Assembly (NCBI RefSeq): GCF_963975745.1
Contig: NZ_CAXBIB010000007.1
Location: 62,001-126,000 of the forward strand
Direction of reading: 5' to 3'
From: Parvibaculum sp963975745
Lineage (GTDB): Bacteria; Pseudomonadota; Alphaproteobacteria; Parvibaculales; Parvibaculaceae
DNA: 64,000 bases
Shown here: one piece after another, positions 18,206 to 26,696 of the stretch
Numbering within the stretch: the stretch's first letter is position 1
How the letters are laid out: every line of letters begins with the position of its first letter
Program-made: the position numbers and the translations under genes
Notes under the pieces: generated by a model
Seen by the model: the letters and a program-made list of their open reading frames with translations, nothing else
What the model was told of the DNA's origin: nothing
Database searches by the model: none

Positions 18206-18775
18206 ATGCTCGAAATCGAGGAAACCGCCATCCCCGGCGTCCGTATCGTCAAGCCGCGCCGCTTCGGCGATGCGCGCGGCTATTTTTCCGAGACCTTCAA
18301 CCGGCGCGCCATGACGGCAGCCGGCATCGACATCGACTTCATTCAGGACAATGAGTCGCTCTCGGCCGCACCCGGTACGATCCGGGCTCTTCATTTCCAG
18401 GCACCGGATTTCGCACAAACCAAGCTGGTGCGCGTCCTGACCGGCGCGGTCCTCGACGTGGCCGTCGATATCAGGCGCGGATCGCCGACCTATGGGCATC
18501 ATGTCGCCGTGACGCTGAGCGCCGAGGATGGACGGCAACTCCTGGTGCCCAGAGGCTTCGCCCATGGATTCTGCACGCTTGTGCCGGATACCCGCGTATT
18601 TTACAAAGTGGACGCGTATTACTCGCAATCGCATGATGCGGGGATAATATGGAATGACCCCGATATTGCGATCGACTGGCCGGTCGCGCCGGACAAGGCC
18701 ACATTGTCGGAAAAGGACATGCGGCTTCCGCGTCTGGCCAACATGACATCGCCTTTCGTCTATGGCACGGATTGA
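18206..18775 (+). CDS. rmlC: dTDP-4-dehydrorhamnose 3,5-epimerase
   Basis: 189-aa cupin epimerase, third step of dTDP-L-rhamnose synthesis. Typical features: N-terminal IPGVRIVKPRRFGDARGYFSE, the catalytic His within IRALHFQAP (commonly GLHYQ), VRVLTGAVLDVAVDIRRGSPTYG, and VPRGFAHGFCTL. The C-terminal WNDPDIAIDWP is the family hallmark. rmlB follows after 40 bp. The rml order here is C-B-D-A rather than the frequent B-D-A-C. Confidence 0.95.
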   Translation: MLEIEETAIPGVRIVKPRRFGDARGYFSETFNRRAMTAAGIDIDFIQDNESLSAAPGTIRALHFQAPDFAQTKLVRVLTGAVLDVAVDIRRGSPTYGHHVAVTLSAEDGRQLLVPRGFAHGFCTLVPDTRVFYKVDAYYSQSHDAGIIWNDPDIAIDWPVAPDKATLSEKDMRLPRLANMTSPFVYGTD

Positions 18776-18815
18776 ACGGGGCAAAAGCAGGCGAGAGACC
18801 AAGGGGGATTGTTCG

Positions 18816-19877
18816 GTGCGTTTTGCAGTAACAGGGGGTGCGGGGTTCATCGGTTCGGCGGTTATCCGCCGGCTGATCGGTCAAACCGAGCACGAAGTGC
18901 TGAACATTGATTGCCTGACCTATGCGGGCAATCTCGATTCACTGGCCGACGTATCGGAGAATGCCCGCTACCATTTCTCGCAGACCGATATTCGCGACCT
19001 GCCGGCGCTGCGTCGGGCCATTGAAGATTTCCGTCCCGACATCATCATGCATCTGGCCGCCGAAACCCATGTCGACCGTTCGATCGACGGCCCGGCCGCC
19101 TTCATCGAAACCAATGTCGTCGGCACCGCCAATCTGCTGGAAGTCGCGCGCGCCTGGTGGGAAAGTCTCGATAACGCGGCGAAGGCGCGCTTCCGCTTTC
19201 ACCACATCTCGACCGATGAGGTCTTCGGCTCGCTGGGACCGACAGGTGCCTTTACCGAAGAAACGCCTTATGCGCCCAACTCGCCCTATTCCGCATCGAA
19301 GGCGGGGTCGGATCATCTGGTGCGCGCCTGGCGCGAAACCTTCGGTCTGCCGGCCCTAGTCAGCAATTGCTCGAACAATTACGGTCCCTGCCAGTTCCCC
19401 GAAAAGCTGATCCCGCTGATGATCCTGAACGCGCTGGAGGGAAAACCGCTGCCGGTCTATGGCTCCGGCCTGCAGATACGCGACTGGCTGCATGTGGACG
19501 ATCATGCGGACGCGCTGATCGCCATTGCGACAAGGGGCCTTGTCGGCGAGAGCTACAATGTCGGCGGCAATGCCGAGCGCACCAATATCGATGTCGTGCG
19601 GACCATCTGCCGCCTGCTCGACGAGATGCAGCCACAATCGCCCTATTGCCCGCATGAGCAGTTGATCGCCCATGTTGCCGATCGCCCGGGCCATGATGCC
19701 CGCTATGCGATCGATGCCGCGAAAATCGCCCGCGACCTCGGCTGGAAGCCGCGGGAGAATTTCGAAAGCGGGCTACGCAAGACGGTCGAATGGTACTTGC
19801 AGAACCGCGACTGGTGGGAACGCGTTCGCTCCGGCCTTTATCGCGGCGAGCGCCTTGGTCTGATCGACGCGGATTGA
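18816..19877 (+). CDS. rmlB: dTDP-glucose 4,6-dehydratase
   Basis: 353-aa extended SDR, second step of dTDP-rhamnose synthesis. NAD-binding FAVTGGAGFIGSAV, catalytic STDEVFGSLG and YSASKAGSDHLVRAW, and substrate-binding NNYGPCQFPEKLIPL are all present. The GTG at 18816 is preferred because AAGGGGGA lies about 8 nt upstream and the protein then starts at the beta-strand of the Rossmann fold. The frame is open back to an ATG at 18762 inside rmlC, which is less likely. rmlD begins 6 bp after the stop. Confidence 0.95.
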   Translation: MRFAVTGGAGFIGSAVIRRLIGQTEHEVLNIDCLTYAGNLDSLADVSENARYHFSQTDIRDLPALRRAIEDFRPDIIMHLAAETHVDRSIDGPAAFIETNVVGTANLLEVARAWWESLDNAAKARFRFHHISTDEVFGSLGPTGAFTEETPYAPNSPYSASKAGSDHLVRAWRETFGLPALVSNCSNNYGPCQFPEKLIPLMILNALEGKPLPVYGSGLQIRDWLHVDDHADALIAIATRGLVGESYNVGGNAERTNIDVVRTICRLLDEMQPQSPYCPHEQLIAHVADRPGHDARYAIDAAKIARDLGWKPRENFESGLRKTVEWYLQNRDWWERVRSGLYRGERLGLIDAD

Positions 19878-19883
19878 ACGCAC

Positions 19884-20798
19884 ATGACCGAACCGCGATC
19901 GAGACGCCTGCTGGTGACCGGCGCCGGCGGCCAGGTGGGAGGGAAGCTCGTTGCACAAGCGGCCGCGCATGGCTTTGCGGCCATCGCAACCACGCGCGCG
20001 GAGCTCGACATCACCGATCGGGCGGCGATCGAGGCGGCGATCGCATCGCTGAAACCCGACGCCGTGATCAATGCGGCCGCCTATACGGCTGTCGACCGCG
20101 CCGAAAGCGAGGCAGAGCTCGCCCGGGCCATCAACGCCGATGCACCGGGCCTGTTGGGTGCGGCCTGCGACAGGGCCGGCATTCCGCTGCTGCATATCTC
20201 GACCGATTATGTCTTTGACGGCTCGGCCGCGCGCCCCTGGCGGGAAGACGACCCGCTGGCCCCGCTTGGCGTCTATGGCAGGAGCAAGGCCGAAGGCGAA
20301 GCCGCACTCCGCAAGGCCACGGAAAACCACATCATCCTGCGCACGGCCTGGGTGTTCAGCCCTTGCGGCAGCAATTTCGTGAAGACGATGCTGCGCCTCG
20401 CAGCCGAACGGGACGAGCTGACCGTGGTCGACGACCAGAAGGGCTCGCCCTCCGCGGCCATCGATATCGCGCAGGTTCTGTTGACGCTGGCCCGACTGTC
20501 GCTCGACCGGCAGGCCGCCGGCGAAGCGCCGCCACGCGGCACCTGGCATTTCTGCAACAAAGGCGTGACCAGCTGGTATGAGTTCGCCTGCGCGATCATG
20601 ACCGGCGCCGCCCAGCGGCACGCGCCTGCAGCCCGCGTGCGGCCGATCCCGACATCGGCCTATCCGACCCCGGCCCGGCGCCCGGCCAATTCGGCGCTCG
20701 ACTGCGCGAAGCTCACCAGGGATTTCGGCATCGTTCCGCGGCCTTGGGAAGAAGCCCTCGATGACGTACTCGACAGGCTTCTCGCGCCGCCCCACTGA
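19884..20798 (+). CDS. rmlD: dTDP-4-dehydrorhamnose reductase
   Basis: 304-aa SDR that gives dTDP-L-rhamnose using NAD(P)H. Seen: LLVTGAGGQVGGKLV, LDITDRAAIEAAI, NAAAYTAVDRAESE, the classic STDYVFDG and catalytic YGRSKAEGE. Compare the divergent RmlD-like reductase at 7.1 kb, which lacks the STDYVFDG form. It lies tightly between rmlB and rmlA in the same orientation. Confidence 0.95.
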   Translation: MTEPRSRRLLVTGAGGQVGGKLVAQAAAHGFAAIATTRAELDITDRAAIEAAIASLKPDAVINAAAYTAVDRAESEAELARAINADAPGLLGAACDRAGIPLLHISTDYVFDGSAARPWREDDPLAPLGVYGRSKAEGEAALRKATENHIILRTAWVFSPCGSNFVKTMLRLAAERDELTVVDDQKGSPSAAIDIAQVLLTLARLSLDRQAAGEAPPRGTWHFCNKGVTSWYEFACAIMTGAAQRHAPAARVRPIPTSAYPTPARRPANSALDCAKLTRDFGIVPRPWEEALDDVLDRLLAPPH

Positions 20799-20827
20799 CC
20801 CTTACGACGGAAAAAGGCACAAGGCAT

Positions 20828-21697
20828 ATGAAGGGCATCATCCTGGCAGGCGGCAGCGGCACGCGGCTCTACCCCGTGACCCGCGCGGTCTCGAAGCAAT
20901 TGCTGCCGGTCTATGACAAGCCGATGATCTACTACCCGCTGACGACGCTGATGCTGGCCGGCATTCGCGACATTCTGGTGATCACGACGCCTGAGGATGC
21001 CGCCGCCTTCAAAAATCTGTTGGAAGACGGCAGCCAATGGGGCATTTCGATTTCCTATGCCGTGCAGCCGAAACCCGAAGGTCTCGCACAGGCCTTTATC
21101 ATCGGTCGCGACTTCGTCGGCGGCGGCCGCTGCGCCCTGGTGCTGGGCGACAATATCTTCTACGGCAACGGCCTGTCGGCCATTCTCCAGCGCGCCGCAC
21201 GGCCGGGCAAGGGCGCGACGGTCTTCGGCTACTGGGTCCGCGATCCGGAACGTTATGGCGTTGTCGAATTTGACGACGCCGGCAAGGCGATCTCGATCGA
21301 GGAAAAGCCGGAAAAGCCGAAATCGAACCATGCGGTGACGGGGCTCTATTTCTACGATTCAGACGTCTGCGACATGGCCGCCGAAGTCCGGCCCTCCGCG
21401 CGCGGCGAGCTTGAAATCACGACGCTCAACGAAATGTATCTGAAGCGTGGCATGCTGACGGTGGAACTGCTGGGCCGGGGCTTTACCTGGCTCGACACCG
21501 GCACGCATCAGTCGCTGCTGCAGGCGGCGCAATTCGTCGAGACGATCGAGGAGCGCCAGAACCTGAAGATCGGCAGCCCCGAGGAAGTGGCCTTCCGCAT
21601 GGGCTATATCGATGCCGAACAATTGCTGGCAGCCGCCCGCGGCGTCGGCAAGAGCAGCTATGGCACCTATCTGCGCGCGCTGGCGAAGGGCCGGTGA
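20828..21697 (+). CDS. rmlA: Glucose-1-phosphate thymidylyltransferase
   Basis: 289-aa enzyme that makes dTDP-glucose. The signature KGIILAGGSGTRLYPVTRAV then SKQLLPVYDKPMIYYPL is diagnostic; also seen are QPKPEGLAQAFIIG, LVLGDNIFYG, EEKPEKPKSNHAVTGLYFYD and TWLDTGTH. Starts 29 bp after rmlD and completes the dTDP-rhamnose set. ugd follows after 72 bp. Confidence 0.95.
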   Translation: MKGIILAGGSGTRLYPVTRAVSKQLLPVYDKPMIYYPLTTLMLAGIRDILVITTPEDAAAFKNLLEDGSQWGISISYAVQPKPEGLAQAFIIGRDFVGGGRCALVLGDNIFYGNGLSAILQRAARPGKGATVFGYWVRDPERYGVVEFDDAGKAISIEEKPEKPKSNHAVTGLYFYDSDVCDMAAEVRPSARGELEITTLNEMYLKRGMLTVELLGRGFTWLDTGTHQSLLQAAQFVETIEERQNLKIGSPEEVAFRMGYIDAEQLLAAARGVGKSSYGTYLRALAKGR

Positions 21698-21769
21698 TCA
21701 TGTCTGGACCGTCAGGGCAGGTCCATTGTTCCGCCGGGATGGCCGGTCGATGAGTTTCGGGAGCGAGAA

Positions 21770-23101
21770 ATGAAAGTTGCGATGATCGGCACCGGCTATG
21801 TGGGCCTGGTCTCGGGCGCCTGTTTTGCCGATCTCGGGCATCACGTCACCTGCGTGGATACCGACGCCGCTAAGATCGCGAAGCTCCGCCGCGCAGAAAT
21901 CCCGATCTATGAGCCCGGTCTCGAAGACATCGTCGCGCGCAGTGTCGAAGCGGGCAGGCTTTCCTTCACCATGGACGCCACCGGAGCCGTGCCGTCATGC
22001 GACGCGATTTTCATCTGCGTCGGCACGCCGCCGCGCGAGGATGGCGATGCCGACCTCTCCTATGTCTATGCCGCCGCGCAAGGCATCGCGGCGCATCTGA
22101 ACGGATATACGGTCATTGTCGACAAATCGACCGTCCCTGTTGGCACCGGCGACGAGGTCGAACGGATCATTCGCAAAGCCAATCCGGAGGCCGATTTCGA
22201 CGTGGCGTCGAACCCCGAATTCCTGCGCGAGGGCAACGCGATCGACGATTTTATGCGGCCGGACCGGATTGTCATCGGCACGAACGCCCCGCGTGCCCGG
22301 GAGGTCATGCAGGCGCTTTACCGGCCGCTGATGCTCGCCGAAACGCCCATCCTGCACACGAGCCGCGCCACGGCCGAACTGACCAAATATGCGGCCAACG
22401 CCTTTCTGGCGATGAAAGTGACCTTCATCAACGAGATCGCCGATATCTGCGAGCAGGTCGGTGCCGACGTGCAGGACGTCTCGCGCGGCATCGGCCTCGA
22501 CAGCCGCATCGGCACCAAATTCCTGCAGGCGGGGGCGGGCTTCGGCGGCTCCTGCTTCCCGAAGGACACGCTGGCGCTGACAAGCACCGCAAGGAAGGTC
22601 GGCCGACCGACCCAGATCGTCGAAGCGGTGATGGCGGCCAATGCCGAACGCAAGCGGCGCATGGCCGACAAGATCGTCGCGGCCTGCGGCGGCACTATCG
22701 CCGGCAAGGTACTCGGGGTGCTCGGTGTCACCTTCAAGCCCAATACCGACGACATGCGCGACGCGCCAAGCCTCGACATCTTGCCCTTGCTGCAGCAGGC
22801 CGGCGCACGAATCCGCGCCTATGACCCGGAGGGTATGAGCGAGGCGCGGAAATATCTGAGCGATATCGAATGGAGCGCCGATGCCTATGGCGTGATGCCC
22901 GGCGCCGACGCCTTGCTGATCCTGACCGAATGGAACGAATTCCGCGTTCTCGATCTCGACCGCGTGCGACGCGAGTTGAAGCGTCCGCTGATGATCGACC
23001 TGCGCAACATCTATACGCCCGGCGATATGGCCGAGGCCGGCTTCGAATATCACTCGGTCGGGCGGCCTTCGCCTGCTCGATCGACCCGACGCGGCGGGTG
23101 A
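21770..23101 (+). CDS. ugd: UDP-glucose 6-dehydrogenase
   Basis: 443-aa NAD-dependent enzyme oxidising UDP-glucose to UDP-glucuronate, a precursor of acidic polysaccharides. Seen: MIGTGYVGLVSGACFADLGH, FICVGTPPREDGDADLSYV, SNPEFLREG, the catalytic-Cys motif GAGFGGSCFPKDTLAL and GVTFKPNTDDMRDAPSLDI. A GGGAGCGAGAA stretch precedes the ATG. A short Arg/Ser-rich tail follows the usual end HSVGRP. Last gene of the galU-rml-ugd series; a second, different nucleotide-sugar dehydrogenase is at 45.4 kb. Confidence 0.95.
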   Translation: MKVAMIGTGYVGLVSGACFADLGHHVTCVDTDAAKIAKLRRAEIPIYEPGLEDIVARSVEAGRLSFTMDATGAVPSCDAIFICVGTPPREDGDADLSYVYAAAQGIAAHLNGYTVIVDKSTVPVGTGDEVERIIRKANPEADFDVASNPEFLREGNAIDDFMRPDRIVIGTNAPRAREVMQALYRPLMLAETPILHTSRATAELTKYAANAFLAMKVTFINEIADICEQVGADVQDVSRGIGLDSRIGTKFLQAGAGFGGSCFPKDTLALTSTARKVGRPTQIVEAVMAANAERKRRMADKIVAACGGTIAGKVLGVLGVTFKPNTDDMRDAPSLDILPLLQQAGARIRAYDPEGMSEARKYLSDIEWSADAYGVMPGADALLILTEWNEFRVLDLDRVRRELKRPLMIDLRNIYTPGDMAEAGFEYHSVGRPSPARSTRRGG

Positions 23102-23702
23102 AAGCGTACCTGCGCCTGTCAGCCGCAGAGAACAGCGCCTGAAGGACCTGCCGACAAAAACCCATCGGACACAATGCCCGGACGCCCCGACATGGCGCCG
23201 CAGGCGCTTCGTATCGTGCGGCAAGGGACCGTCGATCATATCGACGAATTGCATGCTGGCACAGCGGACATTGCACCTGCCGGCCGAACCGGACGCTCGC
23301 TCTCGAGACGCGCATCCGTTCTGTGGCCATCTGACCGTCTGCAGATCATATGACAGACGTCCGGACTGTCGGCACTTCAATCCAGGACACGCCTGAAATC
23401 GGATATGGCAGTCAACCGAATGTCGATACCGGAATGTCGGGATGCATCGCCGCCGTTTCTGCGGCCTCAAAATGTGTTCCAGCCTGATACAGGTGATGTT
23501 TTGCAGGAGAAAGAAGCCGAAGCTTCACCCCCCCGGGGGGGGGGGGGCAAAAAAGCAAAAACGAAAAACAACCCCATGCACTCTCCCGCATGTTCACGGG
23601 AGCTGATGTTTTTATTGGATCAGATGCAGCGAATCGCTCGATCCTGAGATCGGGAAGGGGAGTCGGACGGCCAGCGACAATCGATGACAAGGAACCGTTG
23701 CA
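23102..23702. other. Intergenic region of 601 bp, no convincing gene
   Basis: Lies between ugd and the first accessory gene. A frame of 80 codons at 23405-23647 exists but has no ribosome site, no recognisable motif and runs through the homopolymer, so I do not call it. The last 20 bp include AAGGA before the start at 23703. No promoter could be assigned. Confidence 0.6.
23528..23547. repeat. C7-G13 homopolymer junction
   Basis: Seven C followed directly by thirteen G, so the inner 14 bases form a perfect CCCCCCCGGGGGGG palindrome. Such a G-run is rare in the window and is either slippage-prone (phase-variable length) or an assembly artefact. It lies about 155 bp upstream of the accessory gene at 23703. 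Confidence 0.85.
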
Positions 23703-24398
23703 ATGAAAGCCGACGCACAGAAGAAACCCAACACACAGAAGTCCCCCAAGCCCAAAGCCAGGAAAAAGACACCGAAGAGTCCGGAACACGCGCGCTTTTA
23801 CCAGGACTGTCTGGACATAGAGACCGCGCGCAGGAATGCCTTCAAAGCCACGGGCATGACCGAGGCACAGCTCCAGACAATATTGAATCCCATCTGCCGC
23901 GCCGTGGCAGACGGGCAGTTATTGCCACCGGGGGACCTTATCGACGCAACTAATCTCGTCTCGGAGTTCGCGCCAAAGACAGCCTACGAACGCATGATCT
24001 GCGGACAATTGCTGTCGACTTATTTTTTCATGAACGTGAACATGCATCTCGGCATGCGTGCGAGTCTCGTGCCCATAAGAACCAGCTTGTTCCAGACCGC
24101 CACGAAACTTGGCCACCTCAACAAGGGTTTGCTGGAAATGCTGCACCGGCTTCAGAACGGAGAAGACCGCAAGGTCATCGCCTTCGAATACAACCATGTA
24201 ACTCGCAAGGAGGCCGGGCCAGACGCGCACGCGAAACCAAAACAGGGCAAGCGCAAGCAGGAGGGACGCCCGGTCAACGGCAGCCCCGCCATGAACGGGC
24301 ATGCCATGAACGGACATGCCTTGAACGGGCACGGATTGAACGGGCACGCTCGGAACAGGCGCAAGCCCAAATGTGCTCAGAGGATCATGGCGTCGTGA
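23703..24398 (+). CDS. Conserved-cassette protein of unknown function, Lys-rich N-terminus, NGHA repeats
   Basis: 231 aa. The first 28 residues are Lys/Pro-rich. A central helical region (about 70-160: YERMICGQLLSTYFFMNVNM, then RTSLFQTATKLGHLNKGLLE and a segment ending EYNHV) resembles, in layout, the larger protein of a two-gene cassette frequent in Hyphomicrobiales, whose partner carries HGGxSTG-type motifs. The C-terminus has four MNGHA/LNGHA-like pentapeptides from a 15-bp tandem repeat and then a basic tail. AAGGA precedes the ATG by 9 nt. The next gene overlaps its end. Function unknown; a phage or plasmid origin is suspected. Confidence 0.65.
   Translation: MKADAQKKPNTQKSPKPKARKKTPKSPEHARFYQDCLDIETARRNAFKATGMTEAQLQTILNPICRAVADGQLLPPGDLIDATNLVSEFAPKTAYERMICGQLLSTYFFMNVNMHLGMRASLVPIRTSLFQTATKLGHLNKGLLEMLHRLQNGEDRKVIAFEYNHVTRKEAGPDAHAKPKQGKRKQEGRPVNGSPAMNGHAMNGHALNGHGLNGHARNRRKPKCAQRIMAS
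24291..24350 (+). repeat. 15-bp tandem repeat, four copies
   Basis: Consecutive 15-mers (first unit ATGAACGGGCATGCC) at 24291, 24306, 24321 and 24336, diverging slightly along the array, encode MNGHA, MNGHA, LNGHG and LNGHA in the preceding gene. Copy number could vary between strains without shifting the frame. Confidence 0.9.
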
Positions 24399-24667
24399 CC
24401 ATCGAAGGGAGAGCCTCCGAAAGCCCGGGAGAGACGCCGGCGCTTTGCGGCGCAAGGACAAGAAACGGCCTGCCCTGCAGAAACCCGCCGGTCAATGGCA
24501 AGCGCCGCTGCCGCATGCATGGCGGCGCGGCAGGGAGCGGGGCGCCCAAAGGAAACCAGAACGCCTTGAAAACCGGTTTCTACAAGCGGCAATACATTGA
24601 CCTGCGGCGCCAGTCAAAGCGGGCCATGCGCGAAGCACTGATGTCACTCGGCAGAAAACGCTGGTAA
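24395..24667 (+). CDS. Small HGGxSTG-like cassette protein
   Basis: About 90 aa. Seen: CGARTRNGLPCRNPPVNGKR, then RCRMHGGAAGSGAPKGNQNA and LKTGFY, a cysteine/histidine module found in small proteins encoded next to phage packaging or accessory genes. The spaced CxxC-like residues and the CRMHGG motif suggest metal binding, but no activity is established. The GTG at 24395 overlaps the upstream stop (GTGA), while an ATG at 24371 in the same frame is an alternative; neither has a strong ribosome site. The pair is probably co-transcribed with the 231-aa protein upstream. Confidence 0.65.
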   Translation: MTIEGRASESPGETPALCGARTRNGLPCRNPPVNGKRRCRMHGGAAGSGAPKGNQNALKTGFYKRQYIDLRRQSKRAMREALMSLGRKRW

Positions 24668-24798
24668 CCCGGTTTCGGCAGTGCGGCTCGGCCAACAATG
24701 CATGATCCGGCCGCATCGGTCGCGATCGATTGACTTGATCGATCAACGATCAGACGGCAGCGCCCGTGGCCGCCCCGACAATCCGCAGCCCCTGCCGC

Positions 24799-25053
24799 CT
24801 AGAGATCGATGACCGGTGTCGCCTTGAGGCGCACGCCCGGGCCGCCGGCTTCATCGGCCACGACAAAGACCACCCCGGCCGCCTCCAGCGTCTGCTGCAG
24901 CCGCCAGATATTGGCGACCGTGCCTTGCGCCAGGCCCGCGCCCTTTTCCATCCTCTGAACGGTCGACAGGCCGAGGCCCGCCTTGCGCGCCAGATCCTCG
25001 CGCGACCACTCTATAAGACCTCTTGCGGCTCTAATTTGAGATGAAAACAGCAT
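24799..25053 (-). CDS. Small XRE-family helix-turn-helix regulator
   Basis: 84 aa. HTH_3 pattern at residues 6-50: IRAARGLIEWSREDLARKAG followed by LGLSTVQRMEKG, a classic lambda-repressor-like DNA-binding domain. The C-terminal half (LQQTLEAAGVVFVVADEAGGPGVRL) is the short dimer tail common in small alphaproteobacterial XRE proteins. It is divergent to the Gp157-Rad52 pair. A palindrome covers its own start codon, consistent with autoregulation and control of the divergent genes. Confidence 0.85.
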   Translation of the reverse strand: MLFSSQIRAARGLIEWSREDLARKAGLGLSTVQRMEKGAGLAQGTVANIWRLQQTLEAAGVVFVVADEAGGPGVRLKATPVIDL

Positions 25054-25146
25054 TTAATGCTCATTTTTTATCTTTTAATGAACTGTTTCTGTTGTTTTTT
25101 AATCAGATAATGATAGAATACGGCCGAATTCGAACAAAAACAGGTC
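25049..25146. promoter_or_regulatory. AT-rich divergent control region with palindromic operator
   Basis: About 95 bp, much richer in A/T than its surroundings, between the XRE gene and the Gp157 gene. AGCATTTAATGCT (25049-25061) is a perfect palindrome around a central T and overlaps the XRE start codon. A -10-like TAGAAT lies near 25112 for the rightward genes. The region most simply serves as divergent promoters under XRE control. Confidence 0.55.
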
Positions 25147-25812
25147 ATGCCCATGCTGTATCCTGATTCCACACCGCCGATCCAGAACGATGCGATCCCG
25201 ATCAAGAAAGATCACCCTGCAGCCTCACCAGTCGTTGCTCACGATGCCGCTGGAGCATGGGACCGCCCGGATGCCGCAGGAGCTATCTCCGGCCCACCTG
25301 CGCCGCAGGCAAGCCCGGCGGTCTCGGCCGAGCTCCATACGCATCTTTACCTCAAGGAACGTCTTGAGGCCGAGTTTCCGGATCTCGATGACGAGACGCT
25401 GGCCGATACGCTGGAAGGCGAGACGCGGCTCAACGAGATGCTGGCCGCGGTGCTGCGCTCGCGCGAGGAGGATATGGGGCTTGTCACGGGCCTCAAGGCG
25501 CGGATCGAGGCGCTGAAGGCCCGGCTCGACCGCTTTCAGGAACGCGCCGAACGCAAACGGGCGCTTGTGACCGAGGCCATGGCGCGCGCGGCCATCAAGC
25601 GGCTGCTGGCGCCCGATTTCACCGCTTCCCTGCGCATGGTGCCGCCCGGGCTGGTCATCGAGGACGAGACCGCGATCCCCGATGAATTCTGGAAACCGCA
25701 AGCCCCGAAGCTCGACCGCAGCGGTCTCGGCGACGCGCTGCGCAGCGGACGCACCGTCACCGGCGCAACGCTCGGCACGGCGCGCCCCTCGATCAGCATC
25801 CGCATCGCCTGA
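25147..25812 (+). CDS. Siphovirus Gp157-family protein
   Basis: 221 aa. After a low-complexity N-terminal 60 residues, a long amphipathic coiled-coil (about 85-150, LVTGLKARIEALKARLDRFQ) is followed by the family's conserved C-terminal block: SLRMVPPGLVIEDETAIPDE, FWKPQAPKLDR and SGRTVTGATL. Gp157-like proteins are phage proteins first linked to phage resistance in Streptococcus thermophilus. They commonly sit beside phage recombinases. Rad52 begins 14 bp downstream, forming one operon. Confidence 0.85.
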   Translation: MPMLYPDSTPPIQNDAIPIKKDHPAASPVVAHDAAGAWDRPDAAGAISGPPAPQASPAVSAELHTHLYLKERLEAEFPDLDDETLADTLEGETRLNEMLAAVLRSREEDMGLVTGLKARIEALKARLDRFQERAERKRALVTEAMARAAIKRLLAPDFTASLRMVPPGLVIEDETAIPDEFWKPQAPKLDRSGLGDALRSGRTVTGATLGTARPSISIRIA

Positions 25813-25826
25813 AGGGAGACACCATC

Positions 25827-26696
25827 ATGGCACTGACCCGCAACCAGCGCATCGCCCTCGACGCCGCCCCGCCGGCCGACGCCATCAGGACGCGTCAGGA
25901 AGGCGGCCGGGCCCTTTCCTATCTCGAAGGCTGGTATGTGATCCGCGAGGCCAACCGCATTTTCGGCACCGATCACTGGGACCGGATCACCCTCTCGAGC
26001 CAATGTGTCTGGCAGGGCCAGCATCGCGGCGAGGCCGCCTGCACCTATACGGCCCGGGTCCGTCTCTGCATCCGGGTCGGCCATGAAAGCCTGGTGCGCG
26101 AGGGCTCGGGCGTCGGTCACGGGCAGAACCTGCATGCCGGCGAGGCCCATGGTCAGGCCATCAAGGCCGCCGAAACCGATGCGACCAAGCGGGCGCTGGC
26201 AACACTGGGCGCTCCTTTCGGGCTCAGCCTTTACGAGACACACGCGCCGGATTTTCCGGCGGCGCATGGCAGATCCGCAAGCATGCCCGCATCAAAACCG
26301 GACGCGGCGACAATGCCGGCGACATTGCAGCGGCAGGATGCGCCCGTCGCGCGCGAGGATTACTGGATGATGCGGGATGCGGCCGGCGAGCTGATGGCCG
26401 TCTTCAAGAGCCCGATCCTTTGTTGTTCGGCGCTGCGTCGCGCGATCGAGGCGGCAGGCTCGGCGCAAGGCCTCGAGGCCCTCTACAACCAGAACCGGCG
26501 CCTGCTGACACGGCTGCGCGCCGAACGTCCCGATCTGCGCAGCGACCGCGATCAGCACTATGCCGAAATCCTGAGCGCACTGTTCCGCACACGGCTGAAG
26601 CGGCTGGCGGCCCGGAATGACATACCGGAAACAACGGCACGCGCGGTCGCGCCGATTGACCTGTCAGACGGACTGGCACCGGGCGCCGCCGACTGA
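25827..26696 (+). CDS. Rad52/Rad22-family single-strand annealing protein
   Basis: 289 aa. Residues about 20-140 match the Rad52 annealing core: SYLEGWYVIREANRIFGTDH, WDRITL, then VREGSGVGHG and GEAHGQAIKAAETDATKRAL. The C-terminal 150 residues are variable. Bacterial Rad52 homologues are mostly phage-derived annealases that promote RecA-independent recombination. GGGAGA lies upstream of the ATG. The partner Gp157 gene and divergent XRE regulator suggest a domesticated prophage recombination module; no integrase, terminase or structural gene accompanies it. Confidence 0.92.
   Translation: MALTRNQRIALDAAPPADAIRTRQEGGRALSYLEGWYVIREANRIFGTDHWDRITLSSQCVWQGQHRGEAACTYTARVRLCIRVGHESLVREGSGVGHGQNLHAGEAHGQAIKAAETDATKRALATLGAPFGLSLYETHAPDFPAAHGRSASMPASKPDAATMPATLQRQDAPVAREDYWMMRDAAGELMAVFKSPILCCSALRRAIEAAGSAQGLEALYNQNRRLLTRLRAERPDLRSDRDQHYAEILSALFRTRLKRLAARNDIPETTARAVAPIDLSDGLAPGAAD

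Noticed and set aside
21995..23470. 491-codon minus-strand open frame over ugd
   Set aside because: Shadow of ugd; the sense frame has all catalytic motifs.
23405..23647. Possible 80-aa gene across the C7G13 run
   Set aside because: No ribosome site or conservation signal; the run would make the frame unstable.
23102..26696. Intact prophage
   Set aside because: Only a regulator, Gp157, Rad52 and a small cassette are present; no integrase, att repeats, terminase or structural genes were found.
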